The notes beneath the pieces were generated by a model. The model ran no database searches. It saw nothing but the letters and a program-made list of their open reading frames with translations, and was not told the origin of the DNA. From Zingiber officinale (Eukaryota; Streptophyta; Magnoliopsida; Zingiberales; Zingiberaceae), in contig NC_055990.1 of assembly GCF_018446385.1 (NCBI RefSeq), forward strand, positions 26,621,891 through 26,685,890: 64,000 nt of DNA, read 5' to 3'. Below, piece after piece: positions 24,446 through 36,714 of this stretch. Position 1 is the first letter of the stretch. Each line of letters opens with the position of its first letter. A program made the position numbers and the translations under genes.

Positions 24446-25086
24446 TGTTGGACCCCGTGATTGTTTTGATGTAATCAACCGAGTTAAATTATGTTTGGTT
24501 TGGTTTTGATCCCTGTGTGTAAGGAGCTTAGGAGCGCAGGAAATCGAGTGGAAGACGCAGCTAGCGAGAAGGACAGCACGGGAAGGAAGCCGACGGGCTC
24601 GGTGCATCCGAAGGATGAGAGAGCTGCGGAAGAGTACACCAGTGGACGAAAAGGACGTTCTCGATGTTCGAGGGATGAGAAGCCGGGGCGGAAGCCTGCT
24701 CGAGGAGAAGGCCGAAAATTAGGTTCAGGTGAGATCTATTTCGGTTGGCTGCAATCACCCAAGCAATCGGGACTTCGGAAGCTGAAAAGGAGAAAAAGAG
24801 AAGCTGGAGCTATTTATACCTGCAGCATTGAGGGCGCCCTCATGGTGTTGAGGGCACCCCCCATGGCGTTGAGGGCACCCTCCACATTGAGGGCGCTCTC
24901 CATGGCATTGATAGCACCCTCAATCTAGTCTTTGTAGCCGTTGGCATGTGGATAAAGCTTTATCCGCTTTATCCCCTTGGAGGCACCCTCAACCCCTTTG
25001 GAGGCGCCCTCAAAACTCGAGATAGGATTTCCATGAGCTATATAAAGGCCCATGGAGTTAGGAAATAATCAATCAACTCTTGTACT
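24446..25086 (+). mobile_element. Sirevirus-like LTR, 5' part, cut by another LTR
   Basis: It starts TGTTGGACCCCGTGATTG after a purine tract, closely like the LTR start at 15470. It shares the GGAGCTTAGGAGC, GAAGACGCAGCTAGCGAGAA and GCTCGAGGAGAAGGCCGAAA blocks with that LTR. A GAGGGCGCCCTC-type array (about 24829-25015) precedes tatataaa (25039-25046). It stops at 25086, where an LTR of the other family begins, so its 3' third is absent or displaced. Confidence 0.78.
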
Positions 25087-26047
25087 TGTTAGAGTGTATA
25101 CTAAAAGCCTAGTTTTTGTAAACATTTATTTTTGAAATAAAAAAATCATATTGGTCAAATATCTACATTTTATTTGTTAAGTGTAGTTGTTCAATTAATT
25201 TATATTGTAGATAACATGGTGTGTGGTGTCACACACAGAAGATTCATGTTATCAGTTCTTTATAAATTATAAACAATTGCTCACGACTAAGATAGAAATG
25301 AACAAACCATGCATTAGAATAGTCGTAGTGTAATTAGGTATTAGTTTATCTTGACTAATAAATTACACTAGTATACTTTAAGTATATTAAGTGGGAATAT
25401 TTTTAGGTAAGTTCTTTTTATACTGACTTAATAAAAGAACTAGACCTTAGTTATTATAGAAGTATCTGCTCTTAATCCTAATATAATAATAAGCACATAT
25501 ATTTAGTATTTATTTCTTTAACTATCAAAGTGTGAGATTTAGTTCGATAAATCAATAGGCTCGATAAGTTGGGAAATGATATTACTTATAGTGTGTGTTG
25601 TTGATTATAGAAGGAATCTGTGTCTTAGTAATCTAGGTTAAGAATGTCCCCAAGAGGAGCTCATAAGGATTGTCATGTTAAACCCTGCAGGTGGACTTAG
25701 TCCGACATGACAATAAGGTTGAGTGGTACTACTCTTGGACTAAAACATTAATTATAGTAAGTTGTCAGTAACTCAATTAAACTAATGGACATTCGTTATC
25801 TTAAATACAGGGAGACTAACACACTCATGATATTAAGGAATCCATAATGTAATTTGGGATTGGTGCGGTAGTACAATAATAACTCTCTAGTGGAATGAGT
25901 TATTGTTGATGAACTTGAGTTGTATGTTCGGGGTGAATACGGGATACTCAAGTTCATCGGAAGGTCAAAACCAATTTCTCCTCTAGGTCCCTGTCGTAGC
26001 CTCATTAATGTCTCAAGTCCATCCAAATAAAAACCCTTCTTGGTGTC
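25087..26047. mobile_element. LTR of the 2.9-kb family, left part, host of the Tat insertion
   Basis: The start TGTTAGAGTGTATACTAAAA and the following blocks match the solo LTR at 955 in order up to the CCCTGTCGTAGCCTC region. The Tat element begins at 26048. The LTR sequence resumes at 43599 with GGCCGACC-rich and AT-rich blocks and fades at about 43987. This LTR is therefore older than the Tat element. Confidence 0.82.
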
Positions 26048-27886
26048 TGATCCTGTCTGAGAAGCTAGGCAGGACGGAGATCCAGAAGAAGGAAACCCAC
26101 CGCGCCGATGAAGAATAATATCCGCAAAATACCGATTCGAGAAACCCAAAGCGGATCGGGAAGGATAGAATCACCGAGAGTCCTCCTCGCACGAAGACCC
26201 GATGACGAAGAAGAAATCCAAATCTGAAGAGAAGAAACCCAGATTCGAAGCTTCCAAGACTTCCTACACACAAAAGACAAACCAACACTATCGTCAGTGA
26301 CCTAAGACCGAGGTGGGAATCCCTGGCTAGGCCCTCCGACGCTCAAGTCAGTGATCTTTCTCCGTGTGGAAGAAGGAAGAAGAAGATGAACAGTAGTTGA
26401 GAAAATTAGGGTTATGAGTGTGCGCGATGATGTGAACTTACCTAGCCAACGGAGAGGATTCCCCTTTTTATACCACTTCATATAACCTCCGTAGTCATGA
26501 AGTGGACCCCGGTTTGTCAGAGTTTGTTATGAGATGACGTCAGCTGCATACTTGTGGTAAGTGATTTTTAAGGAATCTTTCTTGTACCCCAGATATACCT
26601 CCTTTGTCGTTTAGCACCTGCAAAATGATCTAAAAACATATTTTCCGCCGAAATATATAACACCTGTCATGTGGTTGCATATTGCAGATATCCTCATTAA
26701 TTAACCTATTTGAAATATTTATCTCTATTCTTCCTCATGAGGCTTCTGTCGATATAGACTTACCGGTCGATATTAGCCTATCTCTTTGAGGTATATATAT
26801 CTTCCTCCTGGGAAACATATTTCGGTCGATATAGACTTCCCTCTTATTGAGGTATCTCCTGGCCGATATTAGCTTACTTCCTTTGAGGTATATAGATCTT
26901 CCTCCTGGGAAGCATATTTCGGTCGATATAGGCTTACTTCTTATTGAGGTATGTTCCGACCGATATTAGCCTACCTCCTTTGAGGTATATAGATCTTCCT
27001 CCTGGAAAGCATATTTCGGTCGATATAGACTTACCTCTTATTGAGGTATCTCCCGGCCGATATTAGCCTACCTCCTTTGAGGTATATAGATCTTCCTCCT
27101 GGAAAGCATATTTCGGTCGATATAGACTTACCTCTTATTGAAGTATGTCCCGGCCGATATTAGCCTACCTCCTTTGAGGTATATAGATCTTCCTCCTGGG
27201 AAGCATATTTCGGTCGATATAGACTTACCTCTTATTGAGGTATCTCCTGGCCGATATTAGCCTACCTCCTTTGAGGTATATAGATCTTCCTCCTGGGAAG
27301 CATATTTTGGTCGATATAGACTTACCTCTTATTGAGGTATGTACCGACCGATATTAGCCTATCTCCTTTGAGGTATATAGATCTTCCTCCTGTGAAGCAT
27401 ATTTCGGTCGATATAGGCTTACTTCTTATTGAGATATATTCCGGCCGATATTAGCCTACCTCCTTTGAGGTATAAAGATCTTCCTCCTGGGAAGCATATT
27501 TCGGTCGATATAGACTTACCTCTTATTGAGGTATGTACCGGCCGATATTAGCATATCTCCTTTGAGGTATATAGATCTTCCTCCTGGGAAGCATATTTCG
27601 GCCGATATAGACTTACCTCTTATTGAGATATGTCCCGGCCGATATTAGCCTACCTCTTTTGAGGTATATAGATCTTCCTCCTGGGAAGCATATTTCGGTC
27701 GATATAGGCTTACTTCTTATTGAGGTATATCCCGGCCGATATTAGCCTACCTCCTTTGAGGTATATTCCGGCCGAGATTAGCATACCTCCTTCGAGGTAT
27801 ATCCCCGCCGATATTAGCCTATCTCCTTGGTTCTATTACCTCCTTTCCTTTCCCTATCGGGGACCCACAAAATCTAACTCATATCA
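26048..27886 (-). repeat. 3' LTR of the Tat element
   Basis: It is 1839 bp, exactly as long as its partner. A pyrimidine tract, CCTTCCTTTC (27891-27900), lies just inside it. On the element's sense strand this is GAAAGGAAGG, a likely polypurine tract next to the 3' LTR, which agrees with minus orientation. Confidence 0.9.
26745..27810. repeat. 97-bp minisatellite in the 3' LTR, about 11 copies
   Basis: The landmark ttcggtcgat recurs at 26821, 26918, 27015 and onward every 97 bp. Each unit holds two half-units, GATATAGACTTACCTC and GATATTAGCCTACCTC, followed by GATCTTCCTCCTGGGAAGC. The last copies shorten near 27760-27810. The same array occupies the same place in the other LTR. Confidence 0.92.
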
Positions 27887-29551
27887 CTAGCCTTCCTTTC
27901 AAGTCTAGTCGAAGGAGGTGTAGGCGACTGAGTAGACATAAGTATGATTTTGTCTTTTCCTACCCGTGACTCTGCTCTAGATATTGAAATGACCTCACAG
28001 ATTTTGTGTATAATTATCTGATGCAACCAATGTACAGTGATTCCTTGAGTCCCTTGATCCTTTAAATAGGGTTACAACCCTCTCTTTGTTCACCACCCAC
28101 CTTAGTTCTTTTCCTTCCTTGTTAATTTTCATTGCTCTTTTTTTTCTGGTTAAGAGTATGGCTTTGGTTTCTCCTCTTCGGGGGCGACTTTTGTTGGACA
28201 AGGCGAGATCTATATGTGAGTTTATTCAAATCTTTGCTTCGGCTAACTCTAGGGTTCAAGGGATTGTCTTAAGAGATGAAGCTTCGCAGTCCAGACTTTT
28301 CATCCAAAGGTGTCCAGTTTCTGAAGGCTCGAGGGACTTCAGAGGGATTCTCACTACTTATGGAGAGTCGGCTCAATAACCCATGGATGTTGTGAGAAGA
28401 GCACAGCACATGTTACCCCTGGGTTGAGCTTGGTTGCTTCACTTGCAGAGCTCTAGGGCTTGAGAGGGGAAGTGGTTTTTACATTTACTTTTCCATCATG
28501 GTCTGAATAGACCCATCCCCTTCCCCTTGCCCTTGAGTCTTTCTGCTTCATTGTTTCCTTCGTCCAGGGCAAAATATTGCCACTTATGTGCCTTGACAAG
28601 CCTGGATGAGGTACAATGTTTCCATCTCTGCTCCATGGTAAGTTTGAATCCAGTAGGACTGAGATATTCCAAGTGTCTCAAGAGCTTATGTTTGTAATTT
28701 TGTTATCCGTCTGAGGCTTACTATTTTGAAGGGAAATGTAATATTGTATGAAAACAACCTCTTGTACTGAATTAAGTGATTCTATTGAATCCTCTTGACG
28801 AATAAATGTGATGTTGTGCTTATTACCTCTTCTGTTTTATATGTCATTTGTCATGGCCAAGGCTATCTTAACTGTTGGAATACTTCTATATTATAGCTAA
28901 TATTATGCCAGCCAATATTGTTTCGCTGATTGAAGTCAATATTATACTTACCTAGTATAACCAAAGTTATACCGGCTAATATGAAATTATTTTGATCAAT
29001 ATTAGTTTGCATTTCATAAGGGAGTTAATTCAAAATCTGTTATTCACCTAAATCTCCATCCTTAAAAGTTTTTGTCCTTAGCTTGGACTTAGTCAAGAAA
29101 GTCAGTCTTTTCTACTTTATTATATCCATCTAATTACGTCTTCTTTCGAAGCTTCCTAGCTGGTGATTGGCCCTTCTTCAGGTGAGAGAATGTTAGAGGC
29201 GTACCCCGAGGCGTTACCAACCCCAGCGTGATCCGATCCGTCACATCCAATATAAATGTTTTTATGATGGTATTACACATATTTTTTATGACCGCCACGT
29301 CATGTGGGCCTCTCGCCTTTCTCTTGTGATTCTCAGCGTCTGCTGAGATAAAAAAAGGTTTTGATCTGACGATGGTTATGTGCTTTTCAAACCCTAAACC
29401 CTTCGTCTCCTTTTAAACTTTGTCCCTTCTTTTCTCTTCTCTAGAGTTCTTTTCTTGTTGCAGTCTTCAACCAAACTCCGTGCTCACCGTTTCTCGGCGA
29501 TCTTCTTTCTTGTCTTCAGTAAGTAGTCTATTGTTTCACTAGCCTATACTT

Positions 29552-31760
29552 TTGTCCATGGCTAAGGAAGCAATTGCCCCGTGGTATGTCCATATGTCTT
29601 CTTCCTTTGATAAAATTGCTAGGTTGACTATCCGTCGTCAGTATGAGATTCCTCGAGAGTACGACATCATAATCCCAAACCCTGATGATCGCCCTCATCG
29701 TCCTCCTGCTGATTGTGTAACCTTTTTCAGGGATCAGTTGATAGGAGGTTTAAGGTTTCCTATTCCTCCTTTCTTGATTGAAATAAGCTAGTATTTTGAT
29801 ATTCCTTTACAACAATTTGCCCCCAACGCATTTCGTTACATATGCGGTACTTACATGTTGTTTCGTTTGCGGGATATTCCTCCTACTCCTCAAAATTTCT
29901 TCCTGTTTTCTTATCCCAAATGTTCAGAACCGGGTGTTTTCTTGTTTCATTCACGGACTAAAATGGTTCTTTTTGAGGATATGCCCTCATCTCTCAAATA
30001 TTGGAAATCTCGTTTTTTCTTCTTAAAGTTTCCAGGACTCATTCCTTGGTCTCATGCTTGGAAATCTTTCTTGCCCCCCTTGCCCGACGTCAAGGAGTTT
30101 CATCTTCATCATTCTTTCCCTGTTTATTATGAGAAATTGTTAAGTCATAGACTTTCTATCCTTAAGTGGCTACGGGTTGATCTACTATACCTGTTTGGCT
30201 TAAGCCCTGTCAAACCTGATACTCGAGTTCCTTTAGGTAACGCTTTATTTCTTTCTTCTTATTTTTAACTAACTAAACTATTTTTCTTCTCTATGTAATG
30301 GATAGCTTCTATGATGCTTTGATTGGCGAAGAACTACGTCTGGAAGAGGATGTCATTCGCGCCAAAGAAGCCGAACTTCTGGCTGCTATTGTTCTTCCCC
30401 CTCCAATCGAAGAACCAACTCCTTTAGCTGAAGTACCTAGTTCTTTGGGCGCTCTTGAAGCTCTTGAAGCTCCTGGAGATCCTTCTGCAGAGATTCTTGC
30501 CAATCCTTTACCCGCTGTTACTTCACCAGCGGCTGCTGCTGTCTCCTCATCTGCCCCTCTTCCCCTCATTGAGCTCACGTCTCCTGATAGCTCTGGTAAA
30601 TCGATAACTGAATTTTCTAAGGGTAAATGCCCAGGGCGCAAACTTACCAGAACTCCTCCATCAAAAAGGAGGCTCATCCTCCCTGCTAACGAGCTAATTT
30701 CAGAAGGTTTTGCTTCGGCTGACCTTCCTTCTGATGAGCCGACGTTGGTGGAACTCTATCCTTCCCTGAGTTTTCCTGCCTCACCCTTCGCTAATGCCAG
30801 TGCTTCTGGTAATGTATCTTTCACTTTTCCCCTATCTATTCCAACTTCTGGGTCTCTACCTTCCTCACCTTCTTCTTATTTAGTCTTTGTCCCCCCCCCC
30901 ATCCATTCCTACTTCCTCTTTCTCTGCTGGCTCTTCCACCATTCCTGTCCTTCCCATATTACTAGGGGGTTATTTTGTTAGCGATTGGGATGAAGTTCAT
31001 CCCCTTTTTTAGGAGCTCTCTATTCCTGAGGCAGTTGATCGCTTCTCTTATAAGGAAAATCAGGTGTGCTTACTAACGCCTGCTTTCTATTTCTCAACTA
31101 TTATCTTATGGCTTTTTATTATACTTCCAGCGATGGATAGAAAATATGGGTTTTTCTCGACTGATGCACAACTTATATACTGAGAACAAGAGGTTGAAGT
31201 CTGAAAATGACAAGCTAAGGCAAGAGGTTGCTGAGTTATCTTCTGCTGCATTTTCTGCTGCTGCCAAGAAACAACTCGAATTGAAAATTGAAAACCTTCA
31301 AGCACAATTTAAATCGGTTACGGACCTTAACCAAGAATTGACTTCCAAACTTGGCGAACTCAAAGATAATTATGAGGCAGAATTGACTGAAAAATTCAAA
31401 TCCTTGCAGCTGAAGGAAGATGAAATATCTTCTTTGAATACCTCCCTTAACTCAGTTAAGGCCGAGGTTTCTGCCAAAGAAGATGAATTGAAGACTTCCC
31501 AAATGGCTTTGGTGGTTTACCGGGATAACGAAGATACTCATTACAGGGAGTGGGCCACGGCCATGATTGAATCTCCCGAATTCAACAAGCCGATCGTGAA
31601 GTCCATCTTGTCAGCCTTTACTACAGGAGCGAAAGAGGCGGTTCACCAGTTACAAGAGGAGAGCTACTTAGCTCGTGTCCCTCCTCCTAATTTCCTAAAC
31701 CGTCGCAAACTTATTAAAAACAAATCCCCTGATCTGTACCCTAAGCTGACTTTAACTTAA
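29552..31760 (+). pseudogene. Antisense ORF region 1 of the Tat element
   Basis: This runs opposite to gag-pol, between integrase and the 3' LTR. Its first part (about 29560-30240) carries the wording of the plant 'putative gypsy-type transposon' domain (PF04195-like): PRPPADCV-type text, LFRLRDIPPTP, FFLFSYPK and WLRVDLLYLFGLSPV. A Pro/Ser/Ala-rich linker follows (30298-30980), then a strong coiled coil (31146-31660, ENKRLKSENDKLRQEVAEL). Such antisense ORFs are known in Tat elements; their role is not established. The family may splice them. This copy is broken. I describe the parts only. Confidence 0.75.
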
Positions 31761-32499
31761 ATTCAAATTCTTGTAAAGAGGAGGGCTGAAACTCTGTAAT
31801 GACGGTCTCACGTAACGCTAATTATTCCCTTTTTGTTGTTAATCTTACTCTTTCTCATGATAATTATCTGTTCTACATAAATGCGTCCAGTGTTGCTTGG
31901 TTTGTCACCATACAACCTTTCCCAACAGATTGTCACGTCTTAGATCGTTTCCTCATGACCGGACGGTATATATCAAGATTGATAAATATCGCCCGATATT
32001 TCGTAGCTTAGTTATGTCTCGCCCGATTTAACACAGTTCTATCATGATGTCCCTAATATTGGTCGATTTATTTTACTTGATCAGTTTACCTCTATGTCTT
32101 CATATGTCCTTTTCACATATTAATCGAGTCTCATATGATTTTATCATAGTGCATATTATTTGATTCATTATGATAAGCCTTTTGGTCGACATACTAGGGT
32201 GCTCTTTGTCTCGGCCGATCCATCAAAACCGCCCGCTTCGTATTTACGAACCATATCCAGTAATCTTTAACTAAGTCCTGCCTGCTACCTCGCGCTTAAC
32301 TTCTCCTTATTTTATTACACCTATAACATAAACCTATAATTACTAGATTAATTTTTCTTTATATCCTCCAAGCTTTCTCAAGAATTATTTCTAGGAAAAC
32401 TTTGCACATTTTTCGAGGAAGATTACTTAACCTTACCTCTTTCTTTTGATTTTATCACTCATTTATGACGGTTGGAATTTCTAAATATCTTTTCTTCTT

Positions 32500-34960
32500 C
32501 TCTCCTACTGTTTCTATTTGGGGGTTTTAGCGCAGGGCCGAAAGAAAAACACAGGTTTTACGAAGTTTTCTTTTGCTTTCCTCCATCTCTCGTCCTCTTC
32601 CTTGATTCCTCTTTCTTTGATCGTCTCTCCATATAGCGGCTTCTCCTCCTGCGTGGCTTCTCTCATGCTCTTCCAACCTCATAGATATAGAAGAAGTGGA
32701 CTTACAGGCGACCTATGGTTTTCCTTCTTATATAATCCGTCCCACTCCTCATGAGGGTCCGCATCTTCCTCCTTTAGGGTGTATATCTATCTTCCAAGAC
32801 CAAGTCCTATAAGGTTTTTGCTTTCCTCTTCACCCTTTTTTCTGTAGTATCAGTCGTTATTTTAATATTCCACTCAACCAGTTTGTCCCTCAATCATTTT
32901 CCATTCTTATGGGTTTTATTGAGGTATCTAAACTGTTAGATTTCCCCTTGTCTCTACGTCTTTTTCATCACTTCTTTATCCCTCGTCGAGTGGATGTTGG
33001 TGTTTTTAAATTTCAATCTCGTCCCAAGGCTATTTTGTTCAACCGCATTCCTCCCCAGGGGGAATGGTACCATAAATTTTTCTATATGTGTCTCCCTTCT
33101 ACCCCTCCATTTCCTATCCAATGGATACATGATTTATTGATTAATGCATCTTTTTATAACGGTGTTTAATTCCTATGTTTCAGCTGATGCTCTTCTTCCA
33201 GCTTTCATGTACAAGAATCCTGCCATGACTAAGTCTTTTGTAAATAATCTTAGAGAAGAATGGTTACGCGACCACCGATCGAATCCTAATTTTTCTACCT
33301 TGGGTTTACTATCTGAAGAAGAACGATGGGCAGAGGATGCCGCACTCATGGAAGAGGAAGAAGAAGAGCCTTTTGTTACCTTAGTTAAAAAGCCAAATCT
33401 TACTGAGGCTTCTCCCTTTAGTGATTTCTTTGGTACTTTTGTGCAAGCTCCTCTTGTCCCGGCGCCCATTTCTCTTGAGAGAGGTAAGACACCGATAACT
33501 CCAACCCATATTATCTCTAATCTTGCTCTTAGGATGATGAGACCCGGTCTACTTATCCCTTCTTCTTCTATTATTTCAGCTCCCCCTGCTTCTGCTTCTG
33601 AGGTGGCCGTTATCCCTTCTGTGTCCTCCGCATCTTTGGCATTGGTCTTGCCTCCCTTAGCTTCTAGGCCTCGAGCAAAACGAACACCTTGCCGGAGATC
33701 TTCTCCAAGTGTCAATCCTTGAGCTATCAGCGTTCCCATAACCGAATCAGCTTTTCCTGCATTGTTACCTTCTATTCCATCTAGTTCTTCCTCTACTTCT
33801 CTTGTTTCTACTATTTCCTTTTCTTCCATTGCATCTTCTTCTTTTTTGCCTCCTTCTTCCTCCCCTCCTCATCCTTTATTTAAACAGGCTGCGGGTTTAC
33901 CTTCTCAATTGGGGCAATCCTCTGATCCACCTAGCTATGGCTCTTTGCAACTACAAAGTCTATTAGCCGAATCTTAGCTACAAGGTTACGAACAACTAAG
34001 AGGTCTTAGTCTTCCACATCGAGCTGATCGCCATAGTCGTCAGGCAGTGGCTGTAAGTATTTCTAGTTATATGTTATCAACTTTGTACCTTCATCTTTAA
34101 CTTACATCATCCTTTTGTTTAGTTTCTTGCCTCAAGTCTACATATCGACCAGCTGCTTATAGCTAAGGACCATGAGAACAATAAATTAAAAGCTCAATTG
34201 GAGACGTTGAAGGCTACTTCACCTTCTTCTAACAACGATATGGCTCAGTTGCAAGAGAAAGTGACCTTACAAAATCAACAGTTGGGACCTTGAAACAAGA
34301 ATTGGAGGAGTGTCAGCAATTATTGAAAGATAAAGAGCTCACCAGAAGAACTTTAGAATTACAGGTGGATCGGCTACCTTCTGGTCTTAGACTAGAGATT
34401 GCTTTAAAAGAGAAAGCTCTCTCAGATGGTTCTTATAAAAGTAGAGAAGCTTCATAATATCTGTCTTTATGACCAAGCTCAAGACCTAGCCTCTCATGAT
34501 TTCACTATCCTACAGGAACAAGAACAAAGGAAAGCTCAAGATGTCGAATTGTCACTGCTCCAGAAGGAATTGGAATAGCTTAAATCAGAGAAGGATGTTT
34601 TGAAAGATCAAAACACAAAGGTGCAAGCTGATTTCCAGAGTTATAAGGAGCAAGAGAAGAGTCGATGGGAGGAGTGGCGACTGATTTACTTAAAGTCTCC
34701 ATCATTTGCCTGAGAATTCGTTCGTAGGATAGTAGGTGCTCTAAATCATTTTTGTATTGGGAGTTCTTCAACAGTTACGAGAGGGTGGCTATTTACCCAA
34801 GCAACCCCCCTTTCTTTTATAAATTGTCGTAGACTTAACGAAGAGCTACCCGTAGATATAAAAGGTCCTTTTCTAGATGTTTAAAGAGATTATTCAGAAA
34901 AGGCTTGTAAATGCAGAACTAGTAAAGAAGTATAACCAAAGTTTGGCAATTAATTGATCG
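32500..34960 (+). pseudogene. Antisense ORF region 2, a diverged relative of region 1
   Basis: The same layout occurs a second time: a domain with LRLFHHFFIPRR and VGVFKFQSRPKAILF (about 32900-33160), an acidic and then Pro/Ser-rich linker (33144-33980), and a Gln/Lys/Glu-rich coiled-coil-like tail (about 34100-34700). The protein-level similarity to region 1 is partial, and the DNA looks clearly diverged. It is more broken than region 1. Two related antisense regions in one element suggest an old duplication or joining of two elements. Confidence 0.6.
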
Positions 34961-35344
34961 TGTTGTATAGGAAATTTTTAATACTTATCTGTTTCTCTAT
35001 TGTGCTGATTTGAGAATGCCTCTCTTGAAATGCTCCTGAACATTAAATATAAGTTTTATTCTAGAACTCCTTGTTCATCTTTTGAAGTTAAGCCTTGTCT
35101 TGATGAATCCTTCCGCGGATAACATCCAGTGTGCTCCGTATTCCCAAAAGAATAAATAATCCCAAGTGATCTTAGATAAGGAATCTGTATAAAACTCCTG
35201 AGTTCCGAGCTGAGTCTACTACTCCAAGCGATTATTTTAAGTAAAGACCTCCAGATGGATGGGCTTCCAAATGAATAATGTATCATATGCATAGAATCCC
35301 CTTTTGAATCCTGGTTTCATGTCCGTATAACCCCGGTCGATTAG

Positions 35345-36430
35345 GCTTTGAAATTATGAGATTTCTCGATCAATTGTGTCCTGTGATGGTTTAAAGTCTC
35401 CGGTTCCTCCCATGAAGACTCGTCCGAGTTACTTCATGGGATTTCCCGATCGACTATATTCTGTGATGGTTTAAAGTCTCCGATTCCTCCCATGAAGACC
35501 CGTCCGAGTTACTTCATGAGATTTCCCGATCGACTATGTTCTGTGATGGTTTAAAGTCTCCGGTTCCTCCCATGAAGACTCGTCCGAGTTACTTCATGAG
35601 ATTTCCCGATCGACTATGTTCTATGATGGTTTAAAGTCTCCGGTTCCTCCCATGAAGATCCGTCCGAGTTACTTCATGAGATTTCCCGATCGACTATGTT
35701 TTATGATGGTTTAAAGTCTCCGGTTCCTCCCATGAAGACCCGTCCGAGTTACTTCATGAGATTTCCCGATCGACTATGTTCTGTGATGGTTTAAAGTCTC
35801 CGGTTCCTCCCATGAAGACCCGTCTGAGTTACTTCATGAGATTTCCCGATCGACTATGTTCTATGATGGTTTAAAGTCTCCAGTTCCTCCCATGAAGATC
35901 CGTCCGAGTTACTTCATGAGATTTCCCGTTCAACTATGTTCTATGATGGATTAAAGTCTCTGGTTCCTCCCATGAAGACCCGTCCGAGTTACTTCATGAG
36001 ATTTCCTGATCGACTATGTTCTATGATGGTTTAAAGTCTCCGGTTCCTCCCATGAAGACCCGTCTGAGTTACTTCATGAGATTTTCCGATTGACTATGTT
36101 CTATGATGGTTTAAAGTCTCCGGTTCCTCCCATGAAGACCCGTCCGAGTTACTTCATGAGATTTCCCGATCGACTATGTTCTGTGATGGTTTAAAGTCTC
36201 TGGTTCCTCCCATGAAGACCCGTCCGAGTTACTTCATGAGATTTCTCGATCGACTATGTTCTATGATGGTTTAAAGTCTCCGGTTCCTCCCTTGAAGACT
36301 CGTCCGAGTTACTACATGAGATTTCCCGATCGACTATGTTCTGTGATGGTTTAAAGACTCCGGTTCCTCCCATGAAGACTCGTCCGAGTTACTTCATGAG
36401 ATTTCCCAATCGACTATATTCTATGTAAAA
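35345..36430. repeat. 80-bp tandem repeat array, about 13 copies, in the Tat element
   Basis: The landmark CT(G/A)TGATGGTTTAAAG recurs at 35381, 35461, 35541 and on to 36341, exactly every 80 bp. Each unit continues CTCCCATGAAGACCCGTCC, GAGTTACTTCATGAGATTTC and CCGATCGACTATGTT. Copies differ by a few bases each. A truncated copy ends the array near 36426. It lies between integrase and the antisense ORFs. Confidence 0.95.
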
Positions 36431-36714
36431 ATATGATGTTTGTACTAACCTTGTGGCAGTTTTTTAAAGTTTCTGGGTTCTTGAGGGGAGCTGAATAGGC
36501 CTTTAGGGTTCCTCCCCTGTAAATTGCTCGAAATATATAATGAAAGTCCTCTCGACATTTATCAATCTGTATGAATCATACTTATTTCTGTGGCAGTATT
36601 TGTCTTGCTTGGCTTTTATTAAAAGAAGTAAAGTACATAAACTGTAGGTATACTTGTCCTCAGTCACCGGGGACTTCAAATAATTGTGATTTGTTTTTCC
36701 AGAGTATGATGTAG

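Noticed and set aside
26745-27810. CRISPR-like array
   Set aside because: The repeat is contiguous with no unique spacers, lies in a plant LTR, and recurs in the partner LTR: a minisatellite.
30309-30677. Minus-strand frame opposite the antisense ORF linker
   Set aside because: It is the shadow of a Pro/Ser/Ala-rich plus-strand segment and has no domain.
33173-33829. 218-codon minus-strand frame in the Tat element
   Set aside because: It mirrors the plus-strand antisense ORF region 2; the plus-strand reading has the family layout and this one has none.
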